From NCBI GenBank assembly GCA_038131595.1, contig JAYPPR010000008.1, positions 496,001 to 560,000 on the forward strand: a stretch of DNA of 64,000 nucleotides. Direction: 5' to 3'. Positions 39,244 to 50,305 of the stretch are shown in pieces. The notes beneath the pieces were generated by a model. That model was not told the DNA's origin, did not search any database, and saw nothing but the letters and a program-made list of their open reading frames with translations. Position 1 is the stretch's first letter. Every line of letters starts with the position of its first letter. The position numbers were made by a program, and so were the translations under genes. Source of the DNA: UBA9926 sp038131595. GTDB lineage: Bacteria > Pseudomonadota > Gammaproteobacteria > Pseudomonadales > Azotimanducaceae.

Positions 39244-41045
39244 GTTCGCACTCCTTTTTTCAGCCACATATCACGCATCGACCCATTCGGCGCGATCTGC
39301 ATCGGATAGACGTGCTCTTCAGGGTCAACCTCAATATCTACGAAAACGAGTTCGTCCTTCATCGCGAAGGCCTTTTCTAATCCTGACTTCAGCTCACTCG
39401 GTTTCGAAATTTTGATACCCGCATGCCCATAACTCTCAGCAAGCTTCACAAAATCAGGCAGCGAATCCATGTAGCTGTGGGAATGCCTTCCCTCGTACTG
39501 CATGTCCTGCCACTGCTTAACCATTCCAAGCGATTGATTGTTGAGATTGATGATTTTGACGGGCAACCCATATTGCTTGCAGGTCGAAAGCTCTTGGATA
39601 TTCATCTGAATACTGCCTTCGCCTGTGATGCACACAACTGATGCATCGGGGAGGCCCACAAGCGCGCCCATGGCAGATGGCAAACCAAAGCCCATGGTTC
39701 CGAGCCCTCCAGAATTGATCCATTGCCTTGGCTTAGCATAAGGGTAGTAGAGCGCTGCAAACATTTGGTGCTGGCCAACATCGGACGTGATGATCGATTG
39801 ACCCTTTGTCACTTCATAAAGTGCCTTGACCGCCTCTTGGGGTTTGATCACCCCCTTCACTGATTCAACCGCAAGACATTGCTGGTCCCGCCAACCCTCT
39901 ATTTGCGCCCACCAATCTTCTCGGGCGGCTGCAACTTCCGCTGTGGGCTGAGGCGATTCTTTAAGCGTCTCGATCATTTCTTCGAGCACCGCCTGAACAG
40001 GCCCTACAATAGGCACGTCGACGACCACGTTCTTTGAGATGCTAGCTGGATCGATATCGACATGGATAAATTCTGCATAGGGACAAAATTTACTAATCGT
40101 GTTCGTCACTCGATCATCAAACCTTGCCCCGATGGCTAAAATCACATCCGCGTTATGCATCGCGTTGTTCGCTTCCAGCGTCCCATGCATCCCCAGCATT
40201 CCGAGGAACTGACGATCCTCTCCCGGAAAGGCGCCAAGCCCCATGAGGGTGCTTGTAAGCGGGAAATTCAATTGCCTTGCCAACTCGATCAGCTGATCAG
40301 ATGCATTCCCCTGCACGACACCGCCACCCGTGTAAATCACCGGTCTTTCAGCCCTAACCAACATGCCGCACGCTTTCTTAATCTGCCCGGAGTGTCCGCG
40401 CTGCGCCGGATTATAGGACCGGATAGACACCTCTTCTGGATACTGAAAGGGGTAGAGATCCTGCGGGTTAGTAATATCTTTAGGAATATCTACAACCACT
40501 GGACCAGGCCGTCCTGAGGCCGCGATGTAAAACGCTTTTTTGATCACCAACGGAATGTCTTCTGCTGTTTTAACCAAAAAACTGTGCTTCACGATGGGTC
40601 TTGAAATACCCACCATGTCTGTTTCCTGGAAAGAATCAGTCCCAATCAAATGAGATTGAACCTGGCCTGAGATCACGACCATTGGGATGGAATCCATATA
40701 GGCGGTTGCAATGCCGGTGATGGCATTCGTTGCCCCTGGGCCCGAGGTCACCAAAACCACCCCTGTTTTCCCCGTTGCTCTCGCGTATCCATCGGCCATA
40801 TGCGTAGCCGCTTGCTCGTGACGCACGAGGTAGTGCTTGACCTTTTCCTGCTTAAACAGGGCATCATAAATGTGCAGCACGGCACCGCCTGGGTATCCGA
40901 ATACTTGCTCTACGCCTTCTTCTTGCAATGATCTGATGAGCATTTCTGCTCCAGATAACTGGAGGCAATCTGCAGTGGCTGAATCACTCAATTCGCGGTC
41001 CACGGGTCTACCTTTACGCTTGGCCATTGGCTTAGGGCCGGGCAT
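39240..41045 (-). CDS. ilvI: Acetolactate synthase large (catalytic) subunit
   Basis: The 601-residue thiamine-diphosphate enzyme condenses pyruvate (or 2-oxobutyrate with pyruvate) in branched-chain amino-acid synthesis. The N-terminal VFGYPGGAVLHIYDAL and RHEQAATHMADGYARATGK, the central FAD-binding region and the ThDP motif GEGSIQMN...NLNN are all clear. The first about 30 residues are less conserved, and the start could be the ATG at residue 7. It forms an operon with ilvH through a 4-base overlap. Confidence 0.96.
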   Translation of the reverse strand: MPGPKPMAKRKGRPVDRELSDSATADCLQLSGAEMLIRSLQEEGVEQVFGYPGGAVLHIYDALFKQEKVKHYLVRHEQAATHMADGYARATGKTGVVLVTSGPGATNAITGIATAYMDSIPMVVISGQVQSHLIGTDSFQETDMVGISRPIVKHSFLVKTAEDIPLVIKKAFYIAASGRPGPVVVDIPKDITNPQDLYPFQYPEEVSIRSYNPAQRGHSGQIKKACGMLVRAERPVIYTGGGVVQGNASDQLIELARQLNFPLTSTLMGLGAFPGEDRQFLGMLGMHGTLEANNAMHNADVILAIGARFDDRVTNTISKFCPYAEFIHVDIDPASISKNVVVDVPIVGPVQAVLEEMIETLKESPQPTAEVAAAREDWWAQIEGWRDQQCLAVESVKGVIKPQEAVKALYEVTKGQSIITSDVGQHQMFAALYYPYAKPRQWINSGGLGTMGFGLPSAMGALVGLPDASVVCITGEGSIQMNIQELSTCKQYGLPVKIINLNNQSLGMVKQWQDMQYEGRHSHSYMDSLPDFVKLAESYGHAGIKISKPSELKSGLEKAFAMKDELVFVDIEVDPEEHVYPMQIAPNGSMRDMWLKKGVRT

Positions 41046-41120
41046 TTTTTACTATACCCTTGCACTAGTCAAACCAAGCCCTTATCAATAACAGGGTCTA
41101 ATTTCCTCAGGCCTAGGCAA

Positions 41121-41684
41121 ATGATTGATTCCTCGCGATCTAACAATGACCACATCACATCGCCGCCTAGGTCCACTATCTACGTTACTTTTCTTCAATT
41201 GGTCGGACTACTCGCCATCCACATCGGTGTACAAGCGGAACCCATCTATCAATGGCAAGACGCCCAGGGTGTGCCTCACTTCTCGGATCGGCCGAGACGT
41301 GACGGCTTCTCTAATCGATTAGGGCCAGCCAGATCGTTTAGCGATCTCGCGAGGCAGCAACTCAATCCCGAACTGGGCATCGAAGTAAGAGAGGCTGATC
41401 AGTCGGCAATTCCCGAGAACGAAAGCGCTCGCGGTCCAGTTCGCCCTGACTCCGCAGTACCCCTTATCGAGCCGCCCATTCAACGCGTTGTCATGGCACC
41501 CGTCACCGGGACCGAACTAACAAAGCGCTGTGCCCAAGCCTATCGAACCCTGGGCGTTTTGAAGCGCCGTCCTAGGGCGACTGTACAGGCAGATGATGGG
41601 CGTCTCGTGACTCTTTCGAGAGACGAAAAAGCAACTTACATTGGGAATCTAGAAGCCGATATTGCTGCCTACTGCAAAGGGTAG
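41121..41684 (+). CDS. DUF4124 domain envelope protein of unknown function
   Basis: The 187-residue protein has a hydrophobic segment near residues 22-37 that may be a signal peptide, directly followed by YQWQDAQGVPHFSDRPR, the hallmark of the DUF4124 domain common in gammaproteobacteria. The remainder is rich in polar residues and has two cysteines (CAQAYRTLG and the C-terminal AYCKG) that may form a disulfide. It is divergent from ilvI. Its role is not known. Confidence 0.75.
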   Translation: MIDSSRSNNDHITSPPRSTIYVTFLQLVGLLAIHIGVQAEPIYQWQDAQGVPHFSDRPRRDGFSNRLGPARSFSDLARQQLNPELGIEVREADQSAIPENESARGPVRPDSAVPLIEPPIQRVVMAPVTGTELTKRCAQAYRTLGVLKRRPRATVQADDGRLVTLSRDEKATYIGNLEADIAAYCKG

Positions 41685-41819
41685 GACTGAGCGCCGCCGC
41701 AATAGCGGGATCCGTTGAATTGCTTTGGCGAAAATAAGTTCGTCACACCCCGTTTGTTCGGGTTGGCGGGAAGCGAGTACCCCGGTTGATTCACCCTGGT
41801 TAATCTACTGAGACGAACA

Positions 41820-42542
41820 CTAGGGCTCGACCCAAGCCAGTGTTGCAAACCGTCCGCACTGTCCATCTCTGCGGTAGGAGAAAAAACGCGACTCTTCGCA
41901 ATAAGTGCACGCCCCATGATCGATAATGGTCGCGTCCGCGACTCGCTCAATTCGCCTGCGTATTTCAGCAGGCAGGTCGAGCATTAGTGAGCTGGTTTCG
42001 CTTCGCTCGATAAAAGAGCCGTCGTCGAAATAGGACTTTAGTTCTGCACCCACCTCAAAGTGACAACTCCGGATTCCAGGCCCAACCCACACCGTTGTTA
42101 CGGCCGAAAGATGTGCGACAGATTTTTCTATAATGCCACCTGCAAGGCCCCGCCACCCTACATGCAGCGCAGCAACCGAATGATCGGCCTCAGAGTAAAG
42201 AACGACGGGAAAACAGTCTGCAGTGAGTATGCCAAGCACGACCTGACTTTTGCTGGTGACCGCAGCATCGCCAGCTTGCGCACGATTAACAGCCCCTGCG
42301 CGCGCCCGGCTATCATCGGTAACGATCGCAGTGCCATGGGTTTGCACTAACCAATTGACTTCTCCTGGTAAATCACACTGGTGCTGTATGAGTGAACGAT
42401 TACTTGCCACCTTGTTTGGGTCATCGCCAACATGATCGCCCAAATTCAGGCTATCGAACGGCGCCTCGCTCACCCCACCATGACGCGTCGTACACCACAC
42501 TCTGAGCCGCCCTTCCGAGAAGCATTCGTTGCGAACTGTCAC
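41820..42542 (-). CDS. pgeF: Purine-nucleoside/peptidoglycan editing multicopper-like protein PgeF (YfiH)
   Basis: The 240-residue protein belongs to the YfiH/laccase-domain family. Motifs TRHGGVSEAPFDSLNLGDHVGDDP (in two parts), LTADCFPVV, ALHVGWRGLAGGI and CTYCEESRFFSYRRDGQCGR match it. E. coli YfiH is reported to edit peptidoglycan by removing wrongly added serine, and mammalian relatives (FAMIN/LACC1) act on purine nucleosides. GTG at 42542 overlaps the rluD stop (GTGA), the usual gammaproteobacterial pairing. Confidence 0.92.
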   Translation of the reverse strand: MTVRNECFSEGRLRVWCTTRHGGVSEAPFDSLNLGDHVGDDPNKVASNRSLIQHQCDLPGEVNWLVQTHGTAIVTDDSRARAGAVNRAQAGDAAVTSKSQVVLGILTADCFPVVLYSEADHSVAALHVGWRGLAGGIIEKSVAHLSAVTTVWVGPGIRSCHFEVGAELKSYFDDGSFIERSETSSLMLDLPAEIRRRIERVADATIIDHGACTYCEESRFFSYRRDGQCGRFATLAWVEP

Positions 42543-43471
42543 GACGACTCCGAAACGCGGAGACGGTCGATCACGCTGCTCATATCATCTGGCATGGCCG
42601 CCTCGACCACAATTTTCTTGTTGGTCACCGGATGATCAAACGTTAAACGGCGAGCATGCAATGCTTGCCTGTCAATCCAGCTGGTCTCACTCGCCTTTAC
42701 GGCTCGCCTGCCCATGTATGTAGTGTCACCCAGAATGGGATGCCCGAGATGCTGCATATGCACCCGGATTTGATGGGTGCGCCCTGTCTCGAGCCGGCAA
42801 GCGAGCAGTGAGATTCTTTCCCACGCATGAAGCCGCTCGAAATGCGTGACCGCGAACCGGCCTCCATCGACAACTGCCATCTTCGTTCGATGGACAGGGT
42901 GCCTTCCAATCGCCGCTTCCACGGTTCCGTGAGGAGCCGGTCGCCCGATGACTAACGCTCGATACTCTCGCTTGATCACCCTCTTGGCCAACTTGCGAAT
43001 TAGCGCGAGCTGCGTTTGCGCAGTCTTAGCCACAATGAGAAGGCCCGAAGTATCCTTATCTAAGCGGTGAACAATGCCAGCACGGGGTAACTGGGAAGCC
43101 TCTGGAATGTAATGCAAGAGCCCATTCATCAGTGTTCCAGAGGCCTGACCAGCGCCTGGATGCACCACTAATCCCGCAGGTTTGTTCACAATCAAAAGTT
43201 CTTCGTCCTCCCATTCGACCTGAAGGGGGATTGCTTCGGGCTCGTGATCAAGCGTTAGTTTTTTCGCTTTGACGGCGATTAGATCGCCGACACGCACTTT
43301 TGATTTGGCCCTAACGGGGCGCTCATTGAGTGTCAACTCATCAGCATCAATCCAACGCTGCACAAGGGCCCTGGAAAATTGTGAAAGCAGCGCAGTCGCA
43401 GCCACATCCAGGCGCTCACCTGACAGTTCAGGAGTCACCGTTACCGAATGAACTTCCCATTCATTTTCCAA
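42539..43471 (-). CDS. rluD: 23S rRNA pseudouridine synthase RluD
   Basis: The 310-residue enzyme makes pseudouridines 1911, 1915 and 1917 of 23S rRNA. An N-terminal S4 RNA-binding domain (GERLDVAATALL to RAKSKVRVGD) precedes the catalytic domain with HRLDKDTSG (catalytic D138) and RTHQIRVHMQHLGHPILGD. It is divergent from bamD, the order conserved in many gammaproteobacteria, and coupled to pgeF by a 4-base overlap. Confidence 0.96.
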   Translation of the reverse strand: MENEWEVHSVTVTPELSGERLDVAATALLSQFSRALVQRWIDADELTLNERPVRAKSKVRVGDLIAVKAKKLTLDHEPEAIPLQVEWEDEELLIVNKPAGLVVHPGAGQASGTLMNGLLHYIPEASQLPRAGIVHRLDKDTSGLLIVAKTAQTQLALIRKLAKRVIKREYRALVIGRPAPHGTVEAAIGRHPVHRTKMAVVDGGRFAVTHFERLHAWERISLLACRLETGRTHQIRVHMQHLGHPILGDTTYMGRRAVKASETSWIDRQALHARRLTFDHPVTNKKIVVEAAMPDDMSSVIDRLRVSESS

Positions 43472-43508
43472 GGGGATAGATCTCAGTGCTTGGGGAAGTT
43501 TGGAGGCT

Positions 43509-44396
43509 ATGGTTAAATACCGCCAACTTCAACCTAGACAGTTGCTGCCCATGCTGCACTCCCTGCCAGTTTCATTGAAATGGTTATCGCTTGCCTCGCT
43601 ACTTTTACTCGGCGCTTGCGCGAAAGATGCCAACGATTGGAGCGAAGAAGCGTCAGAGGCTGCGCTGTATGAATCAGCGCAAAGCGCCATCACCGCTGGC
43701 AACTACTCACAGGCTGTAGCGCGTTTACAAACGCTCGAGGCCCGCTTTCCCTTCGGTCGCTACGCCGAGCAAGCCCAACTTGAGATCATTTTTGCGTACT
43801 ACCGAAGCCGTCAAGCTGAGGCGGCTCGCTCGGCGGCTGATCGATTCATTAGGCTCCACCCCAATCACCCGAACGTTGATTACGCTTACTACCTCCGAGG
43901 CCTCGCTTCATTCGAGGAAGATGAAAACTTCTTAACGCGGATCTTTCCTTTGGATCCGTCAAAGCGTGACCCAGGAGCCGCTCGCGCCTCCTTCGAGGAT
44001 TTCTCAAGGCTGATTGAGCGATTCCCGGCAAGCGAATATGCCCCTGACGCCCAGCGCCGGATGCGATACCTACGCAACCTGCTTGCCGAGGCGGAGCTGC
44101 ATGCTGCGAGATACTACATCTATCGCGGTGCCTACATTGCTGCTGCCAATCGCGGCAAGTTTGTCGTCGATAATTTTCAAGAGACCATTGCCGTCCCGGA
44201 TGCACTTGCCATCATGGTCGAGGCTTACCGCCTACTGGGCCAGGATCAACTCGCGAACAACGCACTTGATGTACTAAACGCCAACTATCCCGACATCGGC
44301 TACTTCGATGACAATGGCAAATTTATCAAAAGAGATGCCGTTGATAAGGGAGAAAAGTCTTGGCTCAATCTGCTCACGTTTGGTCTTTTCGGTTAA
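43509..44396 (+). CDS. bamD: Outer-membrane assembly lipoprotein BamD
   Basis: The protein of about 295 residues is the essential BamD component of the outer-membrane protein insertion complex. It has the lipobox LLLGAC followed by TPR-like repeats, including YESAQSAITAGNYSQAVARL and FPFGRYAEQAQLEIIFAYY. The start is uncertain: TTG at 43500, ATG at 43509 (GGAGG only 2 bases away, GGGGA 12 bases away) and ATG at 43551 (best signal-peptide length, no ribosome site) are all in frame. The C-terminus NLLTFGLFG is typical. It is longer than E. coli BamD (245). Confidence 0.94.
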   Translation: MVKYRQLQPRQLLPMLHSLPVSLKWLSLASLLLLGACAKDANDWSEEASEAALYESAQSAITAGNYSQAVARLQTLEARFPFGRYAEQAQLEIIFAYYRSRQAEAARSAADRFIRLHPNHPNVDYAYYLRGLASFEEDENFLTRIFPLDPSKRDPGAARASFEDFSRLIERFPASEYAPDAQRRMRYLRNLLAEAELHAARYYIYRGAYIAAANRGKFVVDNFQETIAVPDALAIMVEAYRLLGQDQLANNALDVLNANYPDIGYFDDNGKFIKRDAVDKGEKSWLNLLTFGLFG

Positions 44397-44561
44397 TTTG
44401 GGGGTCGGTTAAAGAGAAGGCTCTGATCCATCCAGATGTCCTGTGAGACTCCCGCACCTCGCTCTTAATCTATTGCGCACACCTATCCCCTACTTCATCG
44501 CAACTAACCAGGTCGCGAGCCAGCCAAAATAGTAGTTCTCCACAACTTTCCCTGGTAGCGG

Positions 44562-45254
44562 ATGCGCCCACTTTGCTACGACTCTCAGTCAGCGTCCAAT
44601 GAGAGTATTCAACAACGGCCCGAACTGAATAGAGACAAGGCGACTGGGTTACGTGAGCAGGGCACCCGGGCTCGTTTAACCCAACTGGCAGGCGGCACGT
44701 GCTCATCAAAAAGACATGAACGCGGTCTCACTCTCATTGAGCTACTCGTCACGCTTTTGGTCCTATCGATGAGTTTTGGCCTTGCGATACCCCAGCTTAG
44801 AGAAATGGTCGACGCCAATAAAGAAAGAGCAGCCACTCATCAAATCATGGCAATGCTGGCGACCGCGCGGCTGACCGCCCTTACTCGTTCAACAACCATA
44901 GGTATCTGTGATTTTGGCGAACTCAAATGCGCGGCTAGTTGGCGAACGCTATCTTTAGTCGAGCGCCTTGATTCGAAAAAAGTGGCTCGCCACGCACTCA
45001 CCCCAACCTTTCTAACCCTTCCACGGGAGTTGGTAGCGATCTGGCGCGGATTTCGCCGACGCAAGGCCATTCTTTATCGATCCACGGGGGCGCTAGATTC
45101 AGACAATGGACGAATCGTTCTGTGCCACACTGGCAGCCAGCGGGTTCGATTCGAGATTGTAGTCAGCGCGTCTGGACGATCACGCATTATCAGTAACACA
45201 GCTGTCATCAGCCAACGTCGATATCAACGCTATTGCAGCCAACTCACCTCCTAA
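44562..45254 (+). CDS. GspH/FimT-type pseudopilin
   Basis: A protein of up to 230 residues with a class III signal: HERG followed by LTLIELLVTLLVLSMSFGL, the prepilin peptidase site and N-terminal helix of a minor pilin. The leader before the cleavage site is unusually long (about 54 residues from the ATG at 44562), and no later in-frame ATG exists before the site. The C-terminal part contains a cysteine pair pattern (ICDFGELKC) as in FimT/GspH. It converges on pilY1, separate from the minor-pilin operon on the other strand. Confidence 0.75.
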   Translation: MRPLCYDSQSASNESIQQRPELNRDKATGLREQGTRARLTQLAGGTCSSKRHERGLTLIELLVTLLVLSMSFGLAIPQLREMVDANKERAATHQIMAMLATARLTALTRSTTIGICDFGELKCAASWRTLSLVERLDSKKVARHALTPTFLTLPRELVAIWRGFRRRKAILYRSTGALDSDNGRIVLCHTGSQRVRFEIVVSASGRSRIISNTAVISQRRYQRYCSQLTS

Positions 45255-45262
45255 TGATGCCC

Positions 45263-48200
45263 TTAGGGTGCATTGGTCATTCGGCGCCAGGACAACCGTC
45301 CGGTATTGGTTGTGGCTGCAGTATTTGTCTTCACAATGTCCAACGACCGATCCGTGAGCTGAGTGACTCGATTCTCCCCAACGAATGCTGCATCGGTTGG
45401 CGCCGAGTCTTCGAAAATAGTGCCTGCCACTATGAAACCACTAATGAGATCGGAGGCATTAAACAGCCCATCATTGTTGATGTCGAAAATACCATCTTCA
45501 ATGCAGCTGCTCCCTCCAGTAAGAGGACAAAACGCCAATCCAAACCCTCCAGCGGATGAGGAGCACGCGTTACTCACAGTAGGGATGACCGAGTTGACGA
45601 ACCCCACTCCTCCCCGGAGCTGAAAGTTACGGACAGCACGCTCTCCAGGGTGCTCTGGTGGATCACCATCGGCTCCTCCAGCCGCGTACGCCTCAAGATC
45701 GTTGTACCACCCCTTCACTGAAGGAACGCCCACATCATCAGAGTCAAGATAGGCTACCGCATTGTCGCTGAGCGATCGGCCACAGACGTCGGTCGCAACT
45801 CCGTCAATGATCTGACTCTCACAGACGTTGGTGTACTCCTGCTGAATGAGCTCGCTTCGAGACACTGTTGAGGAGTCGAGCTGATCCCAAATCCCATAAA
45901 TGGTCTGAATATTGGTGTCCGTCCGATCCCCGTTCACAACATAACGACCCGTTCCAAAAATGACGACATACCCCGCCTTACCCGTATTCTCAACCACAAG
46001 GGGCTTATTCAAGATAGGTTGTGCAGTGACTGTTCCCCCGCTGTCCGTGTAGGTGGCCGAGAAGATGGTTTGAACAGACCAAGAAGAGAAGATATCCGTC
46101 CCTTTTTTGCACTGGCCGGCCGCCCCTGAGTACTCGGTAAGCGCGCTAGTGGCTTCCCACTCAGGTAAGTCGCTTCTGCAAAGATCAAATCGATACAGGT
46201 TGCCGCGTAAGTCGCCGGCGTAAACATAATCCGCCGTTCCATCTTGGTCGGCATCAATGGCGCGAGGAGACCCCAAGCCATTTGGCAGAATGTTTCCGTC
46301 CTCGGTTAATGAACCAAACCCTGTATCTATTTTGAAGAAATCATAATCAGAGGCTGCACACCCCGAGCGGAGTGATCCTTCCGTATCAACGCTATCTGGA
46401 TGGCACCAGACACCATCTTGCCCCCTATCTATGAACAGTCCGAACAACTTGGCGATCCCCGAGGTTGAATTCAAACCGCTCGATTGCAGCGCCATCCATT
46501 CGAGATTGCCATCAGCATCTGCCGACTTCACGTTGCTCATCACAATAACAGGCTCATCAATGGTCAATCCGAAATCTCGCACCGGCCGCCCAAGGGAATC
46601 AGTTCTGAGACCGCCTCCGCCCGCCTGCAATAACACCCCGTTACTGTCTTTGGGGTGGGTATCATCCATGTCGGTGAATTCCCACAGCACCACGTCATCG
46701 GCGTTCGATTCAGTGATGTTGGGGTCTGTAACATCAAGCGCAAAGAGTCCTTTTCCGCCTGCGCCGAAAGCGCCGATGAGCACCGTTCGCCAACTTTTTG
46801 CCGCCGCATCTTTAGCGTAACCATAGATGTCCTCAACGACGGGCGTTGCATCGAGAATGTATTGGTGATCGTAGCTAGGGCTCAGTAGTTCCGTGGCTTT
46901 GGTATTGGACGCGTTGGTCAAGGTTGCGTCCGGCATGTAGGCAAAGACCTCTTCTCCGGTCTCGGGGTCGATCGAATGCAACATGCCATCGTTCGCAGAC
47001 ACATAAAGACGATCCGCCCGCGCTGCCTGCGCCGTTTTAAAAGCAGCGTATGAATTCGCGCCAGTAGGGAAATGGATACCTCCGCGGAATAACGCCTCAG
47101 GCGCCCCGACAAACACGGGAGACGAGTTGATGATGTCGCCTAGCCGACCATTTTCGGTAGGTCGGGTGCGGTAATCGCCGTTGGGCTGTTCATCCGCCGC
47201 ACTGCCTCGGAAGTAGTTAATTTTTTCTGTGACCACAGCGTCCATCGATCCATCAGCCAGCCATCCCAATGCGGTTTTTTGGGCGACCGACAAATTCGCC
47301 AACGACAGCGGCACTCCCTCGTTGGACACAGGGTCAAAGGTAAAAATGTCTCTCGCGCTCACGCCTCCAAGCAACTGATCATCGAGTTCACTGGCTGTGC
47401 TCCATATATTCGCGCCAACGTTTAAGTCAGCATCTAGGGTCGCGGCGACGACATCACCTGAATTTTCTAAGAGGTTGTAAAACGACCGGAACAAAACAAC
47501 GCCATTGGTAATTTCCTGGCTGTTAAAGCTCACCGCGCTACCCGCGCCAATCCCAGAACTAAATTCGCTAAACGCTTGCTCAAGCGCGGAGGTCAGCTCG
47601 GCTGGATTTTGCGCATCCAAATAAGCTCCTCTGCCGTTAACCGCAGCATGATGAAGATCTTTGATTTTAAAGTTGGCATCTTCGCTCGCGCCCCAATCGT
47701 AAGCTCCTGCTTGATAGGACGCTGGTACATCGGTTAGCCCGCTGTCGATCCCAAACGCGACCACGAAAGTCTTGATATGTTGATGCATCGCGTTACCGGA
47801 GATCGCTCCGGCCGGGGCGTAATCTAAATCTCGCTGGAGTGGCACAACATCATTGGTGAGTTCCATGGTGGCGTCGACCTTGCCATCCTTGGTGCCGTTG
47901 AACAGGTCGCGCTCGTAATAGTACATCGCGATATCGGCTAGGTTATCCGAGCAGGTAGCGCACCCAGCAAACATTGCGCCGTCAAAATCCGATGTTGGCG
48001 GTTCATCTACGCCATCATTGTCGTGCTCATCCCCGCGAGCCACCCCCTCCATACCGCCATCGGTGACCAGCAGAATGTAATTCTGTTGGCAGGTTCCCTG
48101 CGGCGCTGGCAGCGCTGGGCAACCCGGAGAATTAAAGTCGTCACCATCAGTGGGATCGCCGCCACCTGCGACATTCATCACGTTCGTTTTTTGACACGCC

Positions 48201-50288
48201 AAATACTTACCCGATTTGTCGAAAGCGTCATAAAACTGGGAATTGCCCTGATAAGTGCGCTCGTATAGCCCCTTTAAAAGAAGGTTGATTTGAGTGTCGG
48301 CTCCCTGTGCAGCGTTTAGATCTCGAAGCTCGACATCGTTGTTGTTACCGTTGGAACCAGCAAATCCCACTCGCAAGTTTTGATCCGCTTCACTCATGAC
48401 TTTGCCGATCGACGCCTTCATGGCAAACCCACGGGTTCGATACCAAACGTAATAGTTTTCGAAGTTCGCCTGCTCTTCCGCGAGCGTGCAATGAGTGTCG
48501 CTGGCACAGTCATTACGATTCGGAAATTTGGGGTAAAGCGCATTGCCATCGTCGTAGTTGGTTGGCGTAAAGTCGCGGAGCGACGCAAGACTTGAGGCCG
48601 CACCTTGGGTCCCGGTCTCCGATTTAATGCTCACTAGGTATCCTTCGGTGCATGGGTCCGTTGGATCAGTGCTCGGCGAAGGCAAACTATCGACCTCACC
48701 CTCAGTTCCGGATGGGCAATCAGCTTCTAACTTGTCATCCCAAACATAGTAGTAGTACAAATCTGCGGCAGGAGCATTCAAATCCCCACCCGATAAGCAA
48801 CCATCAGGCGCGTCCGCAGTGCCATCGCACAAGGCCCACGGCTCGTACTGCACCTCAGGGTTGTAGTAAATCTTGTTGTAGTCTTTCGATCGCAAGCGCC
48901 AAAACCCAATACCGGGGGAGTCGCTCTCTGTCGGTGCATCATTGCCACCCGGTATGGAGTAAATATTGTCATAGGGTGAATCGACGTCCCCAGGGTCTGG
49001 GTAATAGCCATCCACCTCCTCCGTCATGATGTCTGCGTTGAGACTGTCTGATGTGTCTTGCAACACCAATACATTTGGCGACGACGGGGTTACCAGCTCA
49101 AGCGGTTCGTCGGACAAATCATAAAAGGTGCCCACTTCCAAATAAGACTCGTTTGCGGATACCACACTAATGCTAAAAATTTGTGATCCCGGCGCGCTAC
49201 CATCTTCGTTACCGTCATCCACTGAAACGGTGAATTGCGCCGTTGCAGTATCGGAATCGTCATGCAGGAATCGCACATTCCCTGCGACGAGATCTGCCGC
49301 AGTAAAGGCGAGCGCGTTGACGCCGCTTAACTGGGTATTCCCGTTAGTCGGTCCGCTTACGGTGAAGGTCACCCCAGCATCCCCATCGTCAATATCCGAG
49401 TAGAAAAGGTCCGAGGTGGTCAATGTATAGCTGTCACCTTTAATGACGGTCGCGGAGTAGTCGCCCGATAGTGTGGGCGGATCATTAGTGCCGTTAACCG
49501 TCACCGACACTGCTGCGGCATTCGACGTCGCGCCATCATTGTCAGCAATGGTGTAAGCGAACGTATCATCACCATCAAAATCGGCTTCAGGGGTGTACGT
49601 CACCTCGCCAGACACAGCATCTACCACTGTCGACCCATTCAGCGGATCTTGGGTAACGACAACCGACGTCAAGTCGAGCGTACCGTCGCTATCTGAGTCA
49701 TTGGCGCTCACGTCAATGACAACGGCCTGCTCTTCATTGGTGATCGCAGCTGTCATCCGCTGCGACTGGAGAATTGTTCCCAGACGAAATCGTGAGGTCC
49801 GCGCTTGCTGGACCATTGGACGCGCTGGATTGACCTGAGTTTCGACAGTTTTGGTTAGAAAAAATATCCACACTGACGGAGTAGGTGCCATCAGCCACGT
49901 TCGGGGACGTGACGGTATAAGGGCCGTACGCGGTTGGCGTTGTGGTGAGTACCTCTGTCGATCCGTTATTGATACAACTCGTTGAGCCGTCAATCGTGTA
50001 AGCCATGGAATTGAAATTGGTGTCGTTCTTGCCACCATTGACCGATTCGTCGTAGAAGGCCGTGACCGTGATATTGAAGTTGGTGTTCGGACCAACTGAG
50101 GAAGGCGCTAAGACTATGCTTTGCACTTCTTTATTCGCGAGAGCGGCTGGGGATTCCAGCAAGCCGCCAGTAATGATAACGACAGCAATCCATATGCGTC
50201 GCGCAATTAAGCGCGAAGGCCCCAGAGACAACGGACGATCACTCCATCTGAACCAATTTGTCATCACCGTCATGCTATGTGGCTTCAC
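45263..50288 (-). CDS. pilY1: PilY1-like type IV pilus adhesin/assembly protein, apparent +1 frameshift
   Basis: Two frames together encode about 1,670 residues. The N-terminal frame (50288-49734) holds a signal peptide ending AALA. The main frame holds two cadherin/Ig-like repeats (VIDVSANDSDSDG, EADFDGDDTFAYTI, then NGTNDPPTLSG), a von Willebrand-like segment (VLVLQDTSDSL), and the PilC/PilY1 beta-propeller with the calcium loop DADQDGTADYVYAGDLRGNLYRF. A dockerin-like EF loop, DINNDGLFNASDL, lies near the C-terminus. The frames meet at about 49742-49755 (GAC AGC T GCG ATC), where one extra base interrupts NNSPVAADDS-AITNEE. The start (GTG 50288 or a nearby ATG) is uncertain. It follows pilX after 17 bases. 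Confidence 0.87.
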
Positions 50289-50305
50289 TTATCTTCACCA
50301 TCTAA

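Noticed and set aside
49753..50095. N-terminal extension of the long pilY1 frame (from 50095)
   Set aside because: Low-complexity Arg/Ser/Thr/Pro-rich reading of the wrong frame. The true N-terminus is in the other frame, with a signal peptide.
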